Shown here piece by piece: positions 44,565 through 54,132 of a stretch of DNA of 64,000 nucleotides. A program made the translations under genes and the position numbers. Position 1 is the stretch's first letter. Every line of letters begins with the position of its first letter. The notes beneath the pieces were generated by a model, which was not told the origin of the DNA, searched no databases, and saw nothing but the letters and a program-made list of their open reading frames with translations. The DNA is from an uncultured Lachnospiraceae bacterium (lineage in GTDB: Bacteria > Bacillota > Clostridia > Lachnospirales > Lachnospiraceae), in the NCBI GenBank assembly GCA_910586725.1, contig CAJUJL010000010.1, positions 1 through 64,000 of the forward strand, in the 5' to 3' direction.

Positions 44565-46337
44565 CTACATTCTCTCCGGAGCGTAAAAGCCCAGCAGATC
44601 AATGCATTTTTCCAAAATGTTCTTTGTCAGCTTAAGCAGACTGATATAACCCGCCTGAACCTCTTTGTCTTCTTCCGCAAGAATCTTCGTTTCATGATAA
44701 AAACGATTAAACGCATTGGCAAGACCATATACATAGGCACAGACTTTGTGAGGCGCCGTTTCTGTAAAAGCGTTTTCCATAGCTGCGCCAAAACGGCTGA
44801 TTTCCAGCATCAGCTCTTTTTCACTTTCTGATTTCGCCGGAAGTATCTTCGCGTTTTCTGTTTTCTCTCCAAGTTCTCTGTATTTTGCAAGAATGGACTT
44901 CATTCGAACGATCGTATAAAGGATATACGGCCCTGTATTTCCTTCAAAAGATATAAACCGCTCTATATCAAAAATATAATCTTTGGACGCCTGATTCGAC
45001 AAATCTCCGTATTTAATTGCGGACAAGGCCACAATTTTAGCCGTTTTTCTCGCTTCTGCTTTATCCGTAACGGACTTATTCTCAATGATTTTTTGATACA
45101 TTTGCTCATTGATTTCAGATACCAGGCGTTCCAGACGCATAACGCCGCCGTCCCTGGTCTTAAAAGGCTTGCCGTCCCTGCCGTTCATTGTGCCGAATCC
45201 ATGGAAAGTCAGCTTTGTGTCTTCATTGATCAGGCGCGTCTTTTTCGCGCATCGGAATACCTGAGTAAAATACAGCTCCTGCCGTTTATCCACGACGTAT
45301 ATGATTTCATCCGGATTGTAGTCTTTCATACGCCATACAATGGTAGCAAGATCGGTTGTGTTGTACAGGGAAGCGCCGTCCGATTTCAAAATCATGCAGG
45401 GAGGAACCTCTTTTGTATCAGAATCTTCCTTTACGTCAACCACCAGGGCTCCTTCGCTGATATACGCATACCCTTCCTCTTTCATTTTCTGCACCATAGC
45501 CGGAATATAAGGCTGCGCATCGGATTCTCCTTTCCATAAATCAAAGGAAACGTTCAAATCCTCATAATTTCTTTTCAGGTCCGTCACAGACACATGTAAA
45601 ATATGGGCAAGCAGCGCCTGATAACCACGCCTGCCGTTTTGCAGTTCATAAGTCGCCTGCATCGCCGCTTCTTTATAAGATTCATCCTCCTTGGATTTGG
45701 CGCTGGCCGTCGGATAAATTTCTTCCAGTTCTGATATGGTAAACGGCGCTTCTTTTGGATATTCCCCTTCGTAATCCTTGTCAAAATAGACCAATTCCGG
45801 TTTTCTTATGCAAAGCTCCGTAATAATCAGCCCCATCTGAAGCCCCCAGTCGCCAAGGTGCACGTCTCCGATCATTTCATGCCCCATAAAACGCCCGATC
45901 CGCTTGATGCTTTCTCCTATAATAGCCGAACGAAGATGCCCGATATGCAGAGGCTTTGCCACATTGGGGCCGCCGTAATCAATCATAATCCGCTTTGGCT
46001 CTTTTGCCGCTTCACAACCGAAACGCTCTTTGTCCATTTGCATTTCCTGCAAATATCCGGCAAGGTAGGACGCATCCAGTTTCAGATTTATAAATCCGGG
46101 TTTTACGGACTCTGCCGCTTCAAACATATCCTTTCCGGATAACCGGGCCGCAATCTCATCCGCAATCAGAAACGGGGCTTTTTTGTATTCTTTCGCTGCT
46201 GAAAGCGCTCCGTTACATTGATATTCGCATAAATCCGGCCGGTTAGACAACGTTACTTTTGCAAATTTTACATCATAACCGCATTCTGTAAATGCCTGCT
46301 GCACTTCTGTTTCAATGAAATCTAATATTTTATCCAT
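44565..46337 (-). CDS. argS: Arginyl-tRNA synthetase
   Basis: 590 aa class I synthetase. N-terminal additional domain, then the nucleotide-binding signature DYGGPNVAKPLHIGHLRS, GDVHLGDWGLQMG, an insert region, the KMSK-equivalent segment KPFKTRDGG and the anticodon-binding helical domain ending in LLGFYAPERM. Only 2 bases separate its ATG from the stop of the upstream surface-protein gene, and the site (AGGG at 13) is weak, so it is likely translated by coupling or from an internal promoter. It is followed by a hairpin and acyP. Confidence 0.96.
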   Translation of the reverse strand: MDKILDFIETEVQQAFTECGYDVKFAKVTLSNRPDLCEYQCNGALSAAKEYKKAPFLIADEIAARLSGKDMFEAAESVKPGFINLKLDASYLAGYLQEMQMDKERFGCEAAKEPKRIMIDYGGPNVAKPLHIGHLRSAIIGESIKRIGRFMGHEMIGDVHLGDWGLQMGLIITELCIRKPELVYFDKDYEGEYPKEAPFTISELEEIYPTASAKSKEDESYKEAAMQATYELQNGRRGYQALLAHILHVSVTDLKRNYEDLNVSFDLWKGESDAQPYIPAMVQKMKEEGYAYISEGALVVDVKEDSDTKEVPPCMILKSDGASLYNTTDLATIVWRMKDYNPDEIIYVVDKRQELYFTQVFRCAKKTRLINEDTKLTFHGFGTMNGRDGKPFKTRDGGVMRLERLVSEINEQMYQKIIENKSVTDKAEARKTAKIVALSAIKYGDLSNQASKDYIFDIERFISFEGNTGPYILYTIVRMKSILAKYRELGEKTENAKILPAKSESEKELMLEISRFGAAMENAFTETAPHKVCAYVYGLANAFNRFYHETKILAEEDKEVQAGYISLLKLTKNILEKCIDLLGFYAPERM

Positions 46338-46339
46338 CT

Positions 46340-49300
46340 CTATTTTACAACCCTGACAGTCGCTTTCTGTCCTTTCTTCCTAAATTTCTTCTTATACAAT
46401 GGCAGTTTCTTCTTGGGAACCTTGATGACACATTTTGCATGAACTCCTTTGAGCGCATTTGCTCCCACGCTTTTGAGCTTTGAGGATGCCACAATGATTT
46501 TCTTTAATTTTCCGCTTCCCCTGAACGCAGACGCTCCGATTTTCGTCACATTTTTTCCGATTTTCACCTGCGTCAGCTTCTTCATTCCTTTCAATGCATT
46601 TGCATTGACTGCCGTGACTTTAAACGAAATGCCATCTTGCTCCGCCACTGCCGGAATCGTCACTTTCGTGCATGATTTCTTTTCCGGTCCCACATATGTG
46701 ACTGTGCCGTTTACCGCATCGGATTTTGTAACCTTATACCAGTTCTTTTTATATTTGAACTTAAATCCGACTTGCGGAAGCTGCTGCTGATTTTGCTGAC
46801 CGTCTTTTATATCTGTCACAATTTCTTTTAATTCGGCAAACGCTTTCCTGAAATTATTCAGCGCTTCCCTGATTTTTTCCGCATCATTTGATGCTAATGC
46901 CGTTTGCAAAGCCTCTTTGGCTGCCTGTAATTTCTGATAAGAAGTCGCTTCGTACCTGGATGCGTCTACGCTCTCCGCCTCTTTGATCGCCGCATTCACA
47001 TCCTGCAAAAGCTTCTCATCCGGCTTTTCGGGATCTTCCGGCTCTTCCGGCTCTTCTGGCTCTCCTGGTTCTCCTGGCTTCTCCGGCTGAACCTCCGATA
47101 ACCCCCAGGGGCCTTCGGCAAGATTTCTCGGAACAATTCCATTTCTGTAATCCTGCGGCAGCTTGCTGTAATTGAGCGTCTCAAAATCAGCTGCATTCTG
47201 ATCCGTATCCACGAAACCGATTCTGCGAAGCGATTTGTTTTTGGAAATCACGCCCTTTTCCAAAGCAGCTCCTTCTATGTCTGCCTCTCCGACAGATACG
47301 CCGTCTATTTTCTCCTCTCCGTTTTTCAAGGTCACACAGTATTGCTTGTTGTCAATCAAAAGCTCTTCCCACTTATTATCCGCCTGGCTAACTGAAAATA
47401 CGGCTTGATCGCTTCCCGTAGCCTTGCATTGAATCAGATAGGAAGATCTGGAAGGGATTTCTCCCATCAGCGTTACTTTTTTCACCGTCCCGTCCGACGT
47501 CTTTCCATTTGAGAAATATTCCAGACTGTAACTGCTTAAATCAACGGACTCCCCTGTCGGATTGTAAAGCTCTATAAAATTATGGGAAATAGGAACGTCC
47601 ACGTTATCTCCACTGCCATAAATCTGATTGATGATCACATGATCACGCTGCGGCGTAATTTTTTCGATTTTCTTCTCCAAAGCTGCCGTCAGACTGCCGG
47701 GCAGCGACGGATCTGTGCTTGTTACGGTCACAGATATTATTTTTCCTTCTAAAGACTCATCGACCGCCAGAAACTGACCGTTTCCTGAAATTTCCTTTCC
47801 ATCCGCTTTCCACTGCCAGGAAAGAATATTGGTATATTCAGCCGGAATCAGTTCATCATCCGCATAAAGGATTGCGCCGATCACGGCGTTTCCACGAATG
47901 GAAACTTCATAATTTTCAAGCGTAATACGTTCCGCCTCCCAGGCTCCGTCCAAAAGGCTTCTTGGCCTGTACATCTGAACAAAGATTTCGGTAGATCCTT
48001 TATATTCAATTATCTCAAAATCTTCCACGTTGTTATTTGTGTCCGCAAACTCTACCCGTCGAATGGCTTTCTGCTTACTGATCGTTCCATCCGGAAGGAT
48101 TTCTCCCTCTTCCCAGTACTTTTCTCCTTCGTTTACCGCTACGCCGTCTTCGATTCCATTTTTATTATAAAGCGTGATTTTGTATCTCTTATTATCTATC
48201 GCCTGTTCCCACTCTTTATCACAGGAATCAATCGTCAAATTGCCGGCAAATGTGGCTTCGTCCTGCTTCTCACAACGTATCAGATAAGAAGTGTGCGACG
48301 GTATGCTGGCGCCGTCAAGAGCAAGCTTTACTTCCTCCGGCGCATTGCCGTTCTTGCCGTTAGAAAGATAGCCGATCGAATATCCGTCAAGGCTGATTGC
48401 GGCATCGGTCGGATTATAAAGCTCAATAAAACTGTGGCTTACCGGCGTGCTGTCATTGGCGCCTCCTCCATATACCTGATTTATGATTACATGGTCGTTT
48501 TCCACAACTATTTTCACCACGGCCTCCGTAGGATCTGCACAGGAAATTTCACCCGTCTCCCAATCGCTTGTCACAACAACCGTAATCCGCTTTCCGATTT
48601 CTTCCTCTGTCAGCCTGTAAGCATTTGACGTTGTCTCCGCCAGAACGGTTCCGTCCGTTGTCATCCACTTATAATGCAGCGTACCGGAATTATTCGTATC
48701 GGCCACTTCTGCCTTAAGCGTAAATCCAACCCTTGGCAATCCGCCGATTGAAACAGTTCCCGTCAGCGCCTCTGCTTTTACCTCTTTCTGAAAAATGGCA
48801 TAACCGCTAACGCTTTCCTGAATTGTCCGGTCATTATAATATGCATCTTTGGTAATCAAATTTCCATTTGCATCCATTGCACGCACCACGACAACATTGT
48901 TTACAAAGCTTTCCTTTGCTATATTCTTTTTCAGCCCTGCCGTTCCGTCTTTGACGGTAAGCTCTGCTTTACTGTTTACAACGTCTGCTGAGCCGACAAA
49001 CTTTCCATTGACATAAAAGCCTGCTTTTGCAATAGAAGCATCGGAAACCACAGCCTGATACGTCGTCTCCGTTTCGGATGGGAATGACGTCTGCACCGAA
49101 ATCTTCTCACTGCTATCATGGTATTTCCCAAGGGAAGCGAGAAGAGAATCCAGCGTATTCTTAACAGAATCCCCATCCGGCGTTCCAGAGTCTGCCTGCT
49201 CTCCAAACTGGCCGTCCATCCAGTTCAAACGGTTATTTAAAAACGTATGAAGCCGGTTCACACCGTTCTCGAATTGGAAATCCGTATTCCCACTCCAGTT

Positions 49301-52288
49301 TCTGTAAAGGCTTCCTTCCAAATTATAGTTCGCGTCTCCGGATTCTTTCAAATACGCATATTCCGTATCCAGAATGCCGCCTTCTTTTACTATATCCTCA
49401 AATTTATCCCTGTTTCTCCAATAGCATTCATACATCATCTCGACAAAGTAGGGATCTCCAATCAGATAACGATACCAGGACTCCTTTTGCTCCTGAAACT
49501 GATTGCTTCCGGCTTTGCGCGTAGCCGTAACCCACTTGCTATAATCCCCGGTCTCTTCCTGGCTGACGATGCTGTTAGAAGTCCAGTCCATATCCCATAC
49601 GGGTCCAATCTTCATTTTCTCGCCAAGATCTTTGTACATATAGGCGCTTTTTTTCATCAGCTCCGTATTCCAGTAGAATTCATTTAATATCATGTATGAA
49701 ACAAGAGAATCCATATCCACAAGATCCGAGTAATGCTGTTTCCCCTCATAATCAACAGAGAAATCGGAAGCAACCTGATTTTTTATCTCTTTGCCCGCGA
49801 CATCGATATAATAATCGGGAGAATGCACGCTGTCCTCAAACGCCTGAATAAACTGACTGGCATATTGATACAATTCCTCACATTTATCCTTACTGCTATC
49901 CACCCATTCTGTCGCTCCTTCTCCCTGTCCCTGTGTCGGGCGGATAAATTCCGGCGTTTTAAACATAATTGGCTGATTGTATTGCGTCCGGAATTTTGAA
50001 ACTTCATCGTAATATCCGTCCAGTTCAAATAAGAAGCCGCCGGATACGTCGATCAGCCCTTCGCTTGTTTTGGGCAGGTCAGGATAGAGTTTGGAAACCT
50101 GATAGTCCACGCCTTCAAACGTCACTTTATCGCTCGTGATCCACTGCATATTTTCATTCAGCTCATCTTCAAGTTTGTCTCTTCTTGCATCTTTTTTCGG
50201 AACATTCGCCGCGTCTGCAATAGCCCCCGCAACATCTTCCGCGGCGTCTTCCCAGTTAAAAACATCTACTCGTTTGCTTGGACTCGTCTCCGTTCCCGTC
50301 TGCACACGCACGTTTCCGACGAGCTGATAATTACCGGCATATTTTCCGTTAAAAATCATCTCTACATTTGCCGATTCCAGATGCGGCTCTATACCCATTT
50401 CTCCGGCCAAATCGTATGACGTCTTATTACGCAGCAGCGATTCGTCCATATAGTTTGCAAGAAACGCCCAGTGTTTATTCTCTCCAAAGCCAAAAAGATC
50501 TGTCTTTTTATCCAGTTTTATCTTATATGGAAGCTTTCCATTGAGCTGCAGGGCCTGGTTCCATGTAGAATTTCCGCGTCCCCGTATTTCAATATCCCCG
50601 TCATAAAGCGCCACTTCATTGCTGTTATAGCGGTCGTTTCCCTGAATGCGCATCGTTGCGCCTTTGTATGTCTTTTTACTGCTGACAGGCAAATTGTCAT
50701 TTGTATTGATATAAACAACCGGCAATTTGCTGATATACATCTGCGCTTCATACGTTCCCATTGACTGTCCGCTATTATTCACAACAGATGCCGTAACGGT
50801 CAGCATTTTCTGCAAATCCGCTTCTTCCGGCGTATAAGAAGTCTCCACATTCGAAATCTGCTTGCCGTCTAACATCCATTCATATGTACATACCGCATCG
50901 GAAGGAAGCCCTTTCCATGCAATCGAAAGCTGCTCTCCCACCTTTGCATATTCCTGTGCAAATCCAAGAGAAATATTCGATGATACGAGAAAAGAAAATT
51001 CCTTTGTCTTTCCGGAATCCGTCCTTGCTGTCAGCGTGCATGGCACATTTCCGAAAGATGCGTTGACCGTTACGGTTCCGTCAGCGGCAACGGAAAGCAC
51101 ATCCGGATTGCTGCTGCTCCATGAAATCTTTTCTTCCTTTCCCGAAATGGATACGGTTACAGATACCGTAAAATTCTGCGTCACGGAAGAATAGGTATCG
51201 CCTTTTGCAAGATTCACGGTAATCGCCGATAATGCCAGAATGTCGCTTAATCCCTCTGATTCCGCACATTGCTTTAATATCACATTAACGCCAGGCTCCG
51301 CCACCCAGTAAGCGGCATCCAGTCCGTCGAACAATTCTCCGGCCCTCATAGCGTCTTCCGAAACCTGCGTACCGGTATTGCTAAAGCCGGAATGGTAATA
51401 ACAATTTGTAAACCGCTTCCGGATCTCATCGTTCATAGAATCGTTCAGATTCATCCCGCTGATTCCATATCCGTCTCCATCTTTAAAGTTTACGGTTCCG
51501 GCATATACGCAGGACGATACCGATTCCGGACATGCTTTCGCAACTCTTCCGATGATTCCCGCAACATAATTATTATTGGTAGAACTGTCAGTCCTGACGT
51601 CCGCGCCCACATAGACATTGCGAATGGTCACGCCGTTATCACTGGAAGAATTCGGCCTCATTTCTCCAACCAGGCCGCCGACTCCGACAACATCTCCCTT
51701 GCCGGACGGATTTCCCTCAATACTGCCGTCCATAATCGCTATGTTTTCAATTACCGCATTTTGATTGATCTCTCCGGCAAGTCCGCCCAAAGACAAATAA
51801 CCTGTCGCATAATCCACAGTGACATCTACGCCCGTTAAGATCAGATTGGAAACGGAAGCTTTATCCGCACTGTCCGCGCTTCCAATCATTCCAAACAGTC
51901 CATACTGCCAGTCATCCTGGGAATCGCCTGTCTGATTAATCGTCAGATTTGAAATCATATGTCCGTTGCCGTCAAAAGTTCCCGTAAACACATTATTACC
52001 GGAAAAAGCGCCTCTGGTTCCAACGCCTCCTCCAATTGGCGTCCAGTTCTTTACTTCGGACAAGTCAATGTCCGCCGTCAGCTCATAGTCTCCGCTCATC
52101 GGAAAACTTGCGTCCACTCCGATTTTAGCCAAATCCTGCGCGCTCGCAATTGGTATCGCATCCGTCTCCGAAGCCTTTGCCTCGCTTTGGCCGCCGGGCG
52201 CAAGCCCCATTCCTGAAATGCACATGGTGAAAACAAGAATCCGTCCAATTGCTTTCTTCCAAAAATGCTTATTTTTTCGTTGTGCCAT
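46340..52288 (-). CDS. Giant secreted CotH-kinase / lamin-tail / LRR surface protein
   Basis: 1982 aa from the ATG at 52288 (GGGAGG). Signal peptide (AIGRILVFTMCISGMGLAPGGQSEA); GLUG-like repeats (GGLAGEIN, GGLVGEM) at about 130-300; BIG-like domains; a CotH-type kinase fold at about 545-960 with IEIRGRGNSTW, FGENKHWAFLANYMD and the metal-binding GPVWDMDWTSN; then two lamin-tail-like domains each beginning DHVIINQ(V/I)YG. A PEKPGEPGEPEEPEEPEDPE linker leads to a FIVAR-like helical block, and the protein ends in a BspA-like LRR. CotH kinases phosphorylate proteins in spore coats; activity here is untested. No LPXTG. Its stop lies 2 bases before argS. Confidence 0.92.
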   Translation of the reverse strand: MAQRKNKHFWKKAIGRILVFTMCISGMGLAPGGQSEAKASETDAIPIASAQDLAKIGVDASFPMSGDYELTADIDLSEVKNWTPIGGGVGTRGAFSGNNVFTGTFDGNGHMISNLTINQTGDSQDDWQYGLFGMIGSADSADKASVSNLILTGVDVTVDYATGYLSLGGLAGEINQNAVIENIAIMDGSIEGNPSGKGDVVGVGGLVGEMRPNSSSDNGVTIRNVYVGADVRTDSSTNNNYVAGIIGRVAKACPESVSSCVYAGTVNFKDGDGYGISGMNLNDSMNDEIRKRFTNCYYHSGFSNTGTQVSEDAMRAGELFDGLDAAYWVAEPGVNVILKQCAESEGLSDILALSAITVNLAKGDTYSSVTQNFTVSVTVSISGKEEKISWSSSNPDVLSVAADGTVTVNASFGNVPCTLTARTDSGKTKEFSFLVSSNISLGFAQEYAKVGEQLSIAWKGLPSDAVCTYEWMLDGKQISNVETSYTPEEADLQKMLTVTASVVNNSGQSMGTYEAQMYISKLPVVYINTNDNLPVSSKKTYKGATMRIQGNDRYNSNEVALYDGDIEIRGRGNSTWNQALQLNGKLPYKIKLDKKTDLFGFGENKHWAFLANYMDESLLRNKTSYDLAGEMGIEPHLESANVEMIFNGKYAGNYQLVGNVRVQTGTETSPSKRVDVFNWEDAAEDVAGAIADAANVPKKDARRDKLEDELNENMQWITSDKVTFEGVDYQVSKLYPDLPKTSEGLIDVSGGFLFELDGYYDEVSKFRTQYNQPIMFKTPEFIRPTQGQGEGATEWVDSSKDKCEELYQYASQFIQAFEDSVHSPDYYIDVAGKEIKNQVASDFSVDYEGKQHYSDLVDMDSLVSYMILNEFYWNTELMKKSAYMYKDLGEKMKIGPVWDMDWTSNSIVSQEETGDYSKWVTATRKAGSNQFQEQKESWYRYLIGDPYFVEMMYECYWRNRDKFEDIVKEGGILDTEYAYLKESGDANYNLEGSLYRNWSGNTDFQFENGVNRLHTFLNNRLNWMDGQFGEQADSGTPDGDSVKNTLDSLLASLGKYHDSSEKISVQTSFPSETETTYQAVVSDASIAKAGFYVNGKFVGSADVVNSKAELTVKDGTAGLKKNIAKESFVNNVVVVRAMDANGNLITKDAYYNDRTIQESVSGYAIFQKEVKAEALTGTVSIGGLPRVGFTLKAEVADTNNSGTLHYKWMTTDGTVLAETTSNAYRLTEEEIGKRITVVVTSDWETGEISCADPTEAVVKIVVENDHVIINQVYGGGANDSTPVSHSFIELYNPTDAAISLDGYSIGYLSNGKNGNAPEEVKLALDGASIPSHTSYLIRCEKQDEATFAGNLTIDSCDKEWEQAIDNKRYKITLYNKNGIEDGVAVNEGEKYWEEGEILPDGTISKQKAIRRVEFADTNNNVEDFEIIEYKGSTEIFVQMYRPRSLLDGAWEAERITLENYEVSIRGNAVIGAILYADDELIPAEYTNILSWQWKADGKEISGNGQFLAVDESLEGKIISVTVTSTDPSLPGSLTAALEKKIEKITPQRDHVIINQIYGSGDNVDVPISHNFIELYNPTGESVDLSSYSLEYFSNGKTSDGTVKKVTLMGEIPSRSSYLIQCKATGSDQAVFSVSQADNKWEELLIDNKQYCVTLKNGEEKIDGVSVGEADIEGAALEKGVISKNKSLRRIGFVDTDQNAADFETLNYSKLPQDYRNGIVPRNLAEGPWGLSEVQPEKPGEPGEPEEPEEPEDPEKPDEKLLQDVNAAIKEAESVDASRYEATSYQKLQAAKEALQTALASNDAEKIREALNNFRKAFAELKEIVTDIKDGQQNQQQLPQVGFKFKYKKNWYKVTKSDAVNGTVTYVGPEKKSCTKVTIPAVAEQDGISFKVTAVNANALKGMKKLTQVKIGKNVTKIGASAFRGSGKLKKIIVASSKLKSVGANALKGVHAKCVIKVPKKKLPLYKKKFRKKGQKATVRVVK

Positions 52289-52342
52289 CGTTTCCTCCCG
52301 TCTCAATGATAAAACAACTGTAAAATTAAAAAAAGCTAATTC

Positions 52343-52371
52343 ATTTTATCATAAACCACTTCTTTTGTCAT
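52343..52371 (-). promoter_or_regulatory. Promoter of the CotH surface-protein gene (and argS)
   Basis: ATGACA (52366-52371) and TAAAAT (52343-52348), spacer 17 bp, with TG one base before the -10 (extended -10). Confidence 0.65.
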
Positions 52372-52475
52372 GCGGTTTTAAGAAATTCTACAGAAATCAG
52401 GCAAAGGGCTTACCCTTCGTTTTACCAAAAGATAAGCTCCCTGTATGTAGATCGTCACTGACTGTTTACTTTTTC

Positions 52476-54005
52476 TTATTTCACGCACTCCACAAACCTT
52501 AAAAACGCCTCTCTGCCTTCCGGCGTACATTTATACACGCCGGCGTCTTCCAGTACTTCCGAAAATACCAGGCCGATTTCTTTTTGAACAATTTCCCCGA
52601 TATTTTCTTTCGTCACGCCGTCATACTTCGGCAAAAATTCGTCTGCCCAGTCTGCATGTTTCTCAAGAACTTCGTCTGCGCGAAGATCCGCGCCTGATAA
52701 AATCGCTTCCTGCAAAGCCGCCATCTCATCCTTTAACCGGGCCGGGAGCACGGCAAGACCCATGACTTCAATCAGGCCGATATTTTCTTTCTTAATGTGA
52801 TGCAGCTTCGCGTGCGGGTGGTACAGCCCCATCGGATGCTCGTTTGTCGTAATGTTGTTGCGCAGTACCAGATCCAGTTCAAACATATCTCCGCGTTTTC
52901 TTGCAATCGGCGTAATCGTATTGTGCGGCTCGCCGTCCGTTTCTGCAAATATGTAAGCAGCCTCATCCGTATACCCTCTCCAGGCGAGAAGAATCCGATC
53001 CGCCAGCTCAATGATGCGGTCCTTATCCGCGCAGTCCAGACGAATCACAGACATCGGCCATTTTACAATTCCGGCCTTTACGTCTTCAAATCCGGCAAAA
53101 GAAATTTCTTTCTCCACCAAAGCTTTTGCCATGGCGAATTCGTAATGTCCTCCCTGGAAATGATCATGGCTTAAAATAGAGCCGCCCACAATCGGAAGAT
53201 CTGCGTTCGAGCCTACAAAATAGTGCGGAAACTGCGCCACAAAATCCAAAAGCTTGCCAAACGTCGCCCGCTCAATCTTCATCGGCGTATGCAGAGAATT
53301 AAACACGATACAATGTTCATTGTAATATACATACGGAGAATACTGGAAAAACCAGTCGCTTTGATTGATGGTAACCGGAATAATCCGGTGATTTTGTCTT
53401 GCCGGATGGTTTACCCTGCCGGCATATCCCTCGTTTTCCCTGCAAAGCAGACATTTCGGATAGCCGCTCTGTTTTGCAAGCTTTGCCGCGGCAATCGCTT
53501 TCGGGTCTTTTTCCGGTTTTGACAAATTAACGGTAATGTCGAGCGTTCCATACTCCGTATCCGCCGTCCATTTCAAATCTTTCTGAATGCGGTATCTGCG
53601 GATATAATCCGTATCTCTGCTCAACGTGTAAAAATAATCCGTCGCTTCTTTGGGATCTTTGGCGTATAAATCCTGAAACTTCCGAATCACCTCGCTTGGC
53701 CTTGGTACAAGCAGACTCATAATCTTTGTATCAAACAAATCCCGGTATACGACGCCGTTTTCTTCCAAAATGCCTTTTTCATACGCATAATCCAGCATAT
53801 CTTTTAAAATGCCCTCAAGCGACGCCTCCGCCTCTTCCCTCGTCATTCTGCCGTTTGCCTCATGCGCCTCAAAAACCGAATCTTCCATTTCATCCAGGCG
53901 AAACAGCTCCAGCAGACAGTTGATTGTAAAATGCCGATCCGCTTTCTCAATCAATCCGGTTGCCAGCGCATAATCCGTCAGATCTAAAATCCTCTCTAAA
54001 ATCAT
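52476..54005 (-). CDS. galT: UDP-glucose--hexose-1-phosphate uridylyltransferase, class II
   Basis: 509 aa, the length of the Firmicute class II GalT (the E. coli type is about 350). PKCLLCRENEGYAGR, QNHRIIPVTINQSDWFFQYSPY split around the substrate site, and SILSHDHFQGGHYEFAM with the HxHxGxH-equivalent nucleophile region. It exchanges UMP between UDP-glucose and galactose-1-phosphate in the Leloir pathway. ATG at 54005 with GGAGAGGGG; 17 in-frame codons upstream are rejected. No galK or galE lies in the window. Confidence 0.95.
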   Translation of the reverse strand: MILERILDLTDYALATGLIEKADRHFTINCLLELFRLDEMEDSVFEAHEANGRMTREEAEASLEGILKDMLDYAYEKGILEENGVVYRDLFDTKIMSLLVPRPSEVIRKFQDLYAKDPKEATDYFYTLSRDTDYIRRYRIQKDLKWTADTEYGTLDITVNLSKPEKDPKAIAAAKLAKQSGYPKCLLCRENEGYAGRVNHPARQNHRIIPVTINQSDWFFQYSPYVYYNEHCIVFNSLHTPMKIERATFGKLLDFVAQFPHYFVGSNADLPIVGGSILSHDHFQGGHYEFAMAKALVEKEISFAGFEDVKAGIVKWPMSVIRLDCADKDRIIELADRILLAWRGYTDEAAYIFAETDGEPHNTITPIARKRGDMFELDLVLRNNITTNEHPMGLYHPHAKLHHIKKENIGLIEVMGLAVLPARLKDEMAALQEAILSGADLRADEVLEKHADWADEFLPKYDGVTKENIGEIVQKEIGLVFSEVLEDAGVYKCTPEGREAFLRFVECVK

Positions 54006-54085
54006 TTTAACCCCTCTCCTTCTCTGTAAAATCCATTGAAAATACTGTAAAATCACGTTTTCATCCTGATGTGTTTCTATTCTTT

Positions 54086-54114
54086 AGTATACTGTTTCAG
54101 GCTGTAAAATACAA
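54086..54114 (-). promoter_or_regulatory. galT promoter
   Basis: TTGTAT (54109-54114) and TATACT (54086-54091), spacer 17 bp. No catabolite-responsive element was recognised. Confidence 0.6.
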
Positions 54115-54132
54115 TCTGTTTTCCGGATTTGT

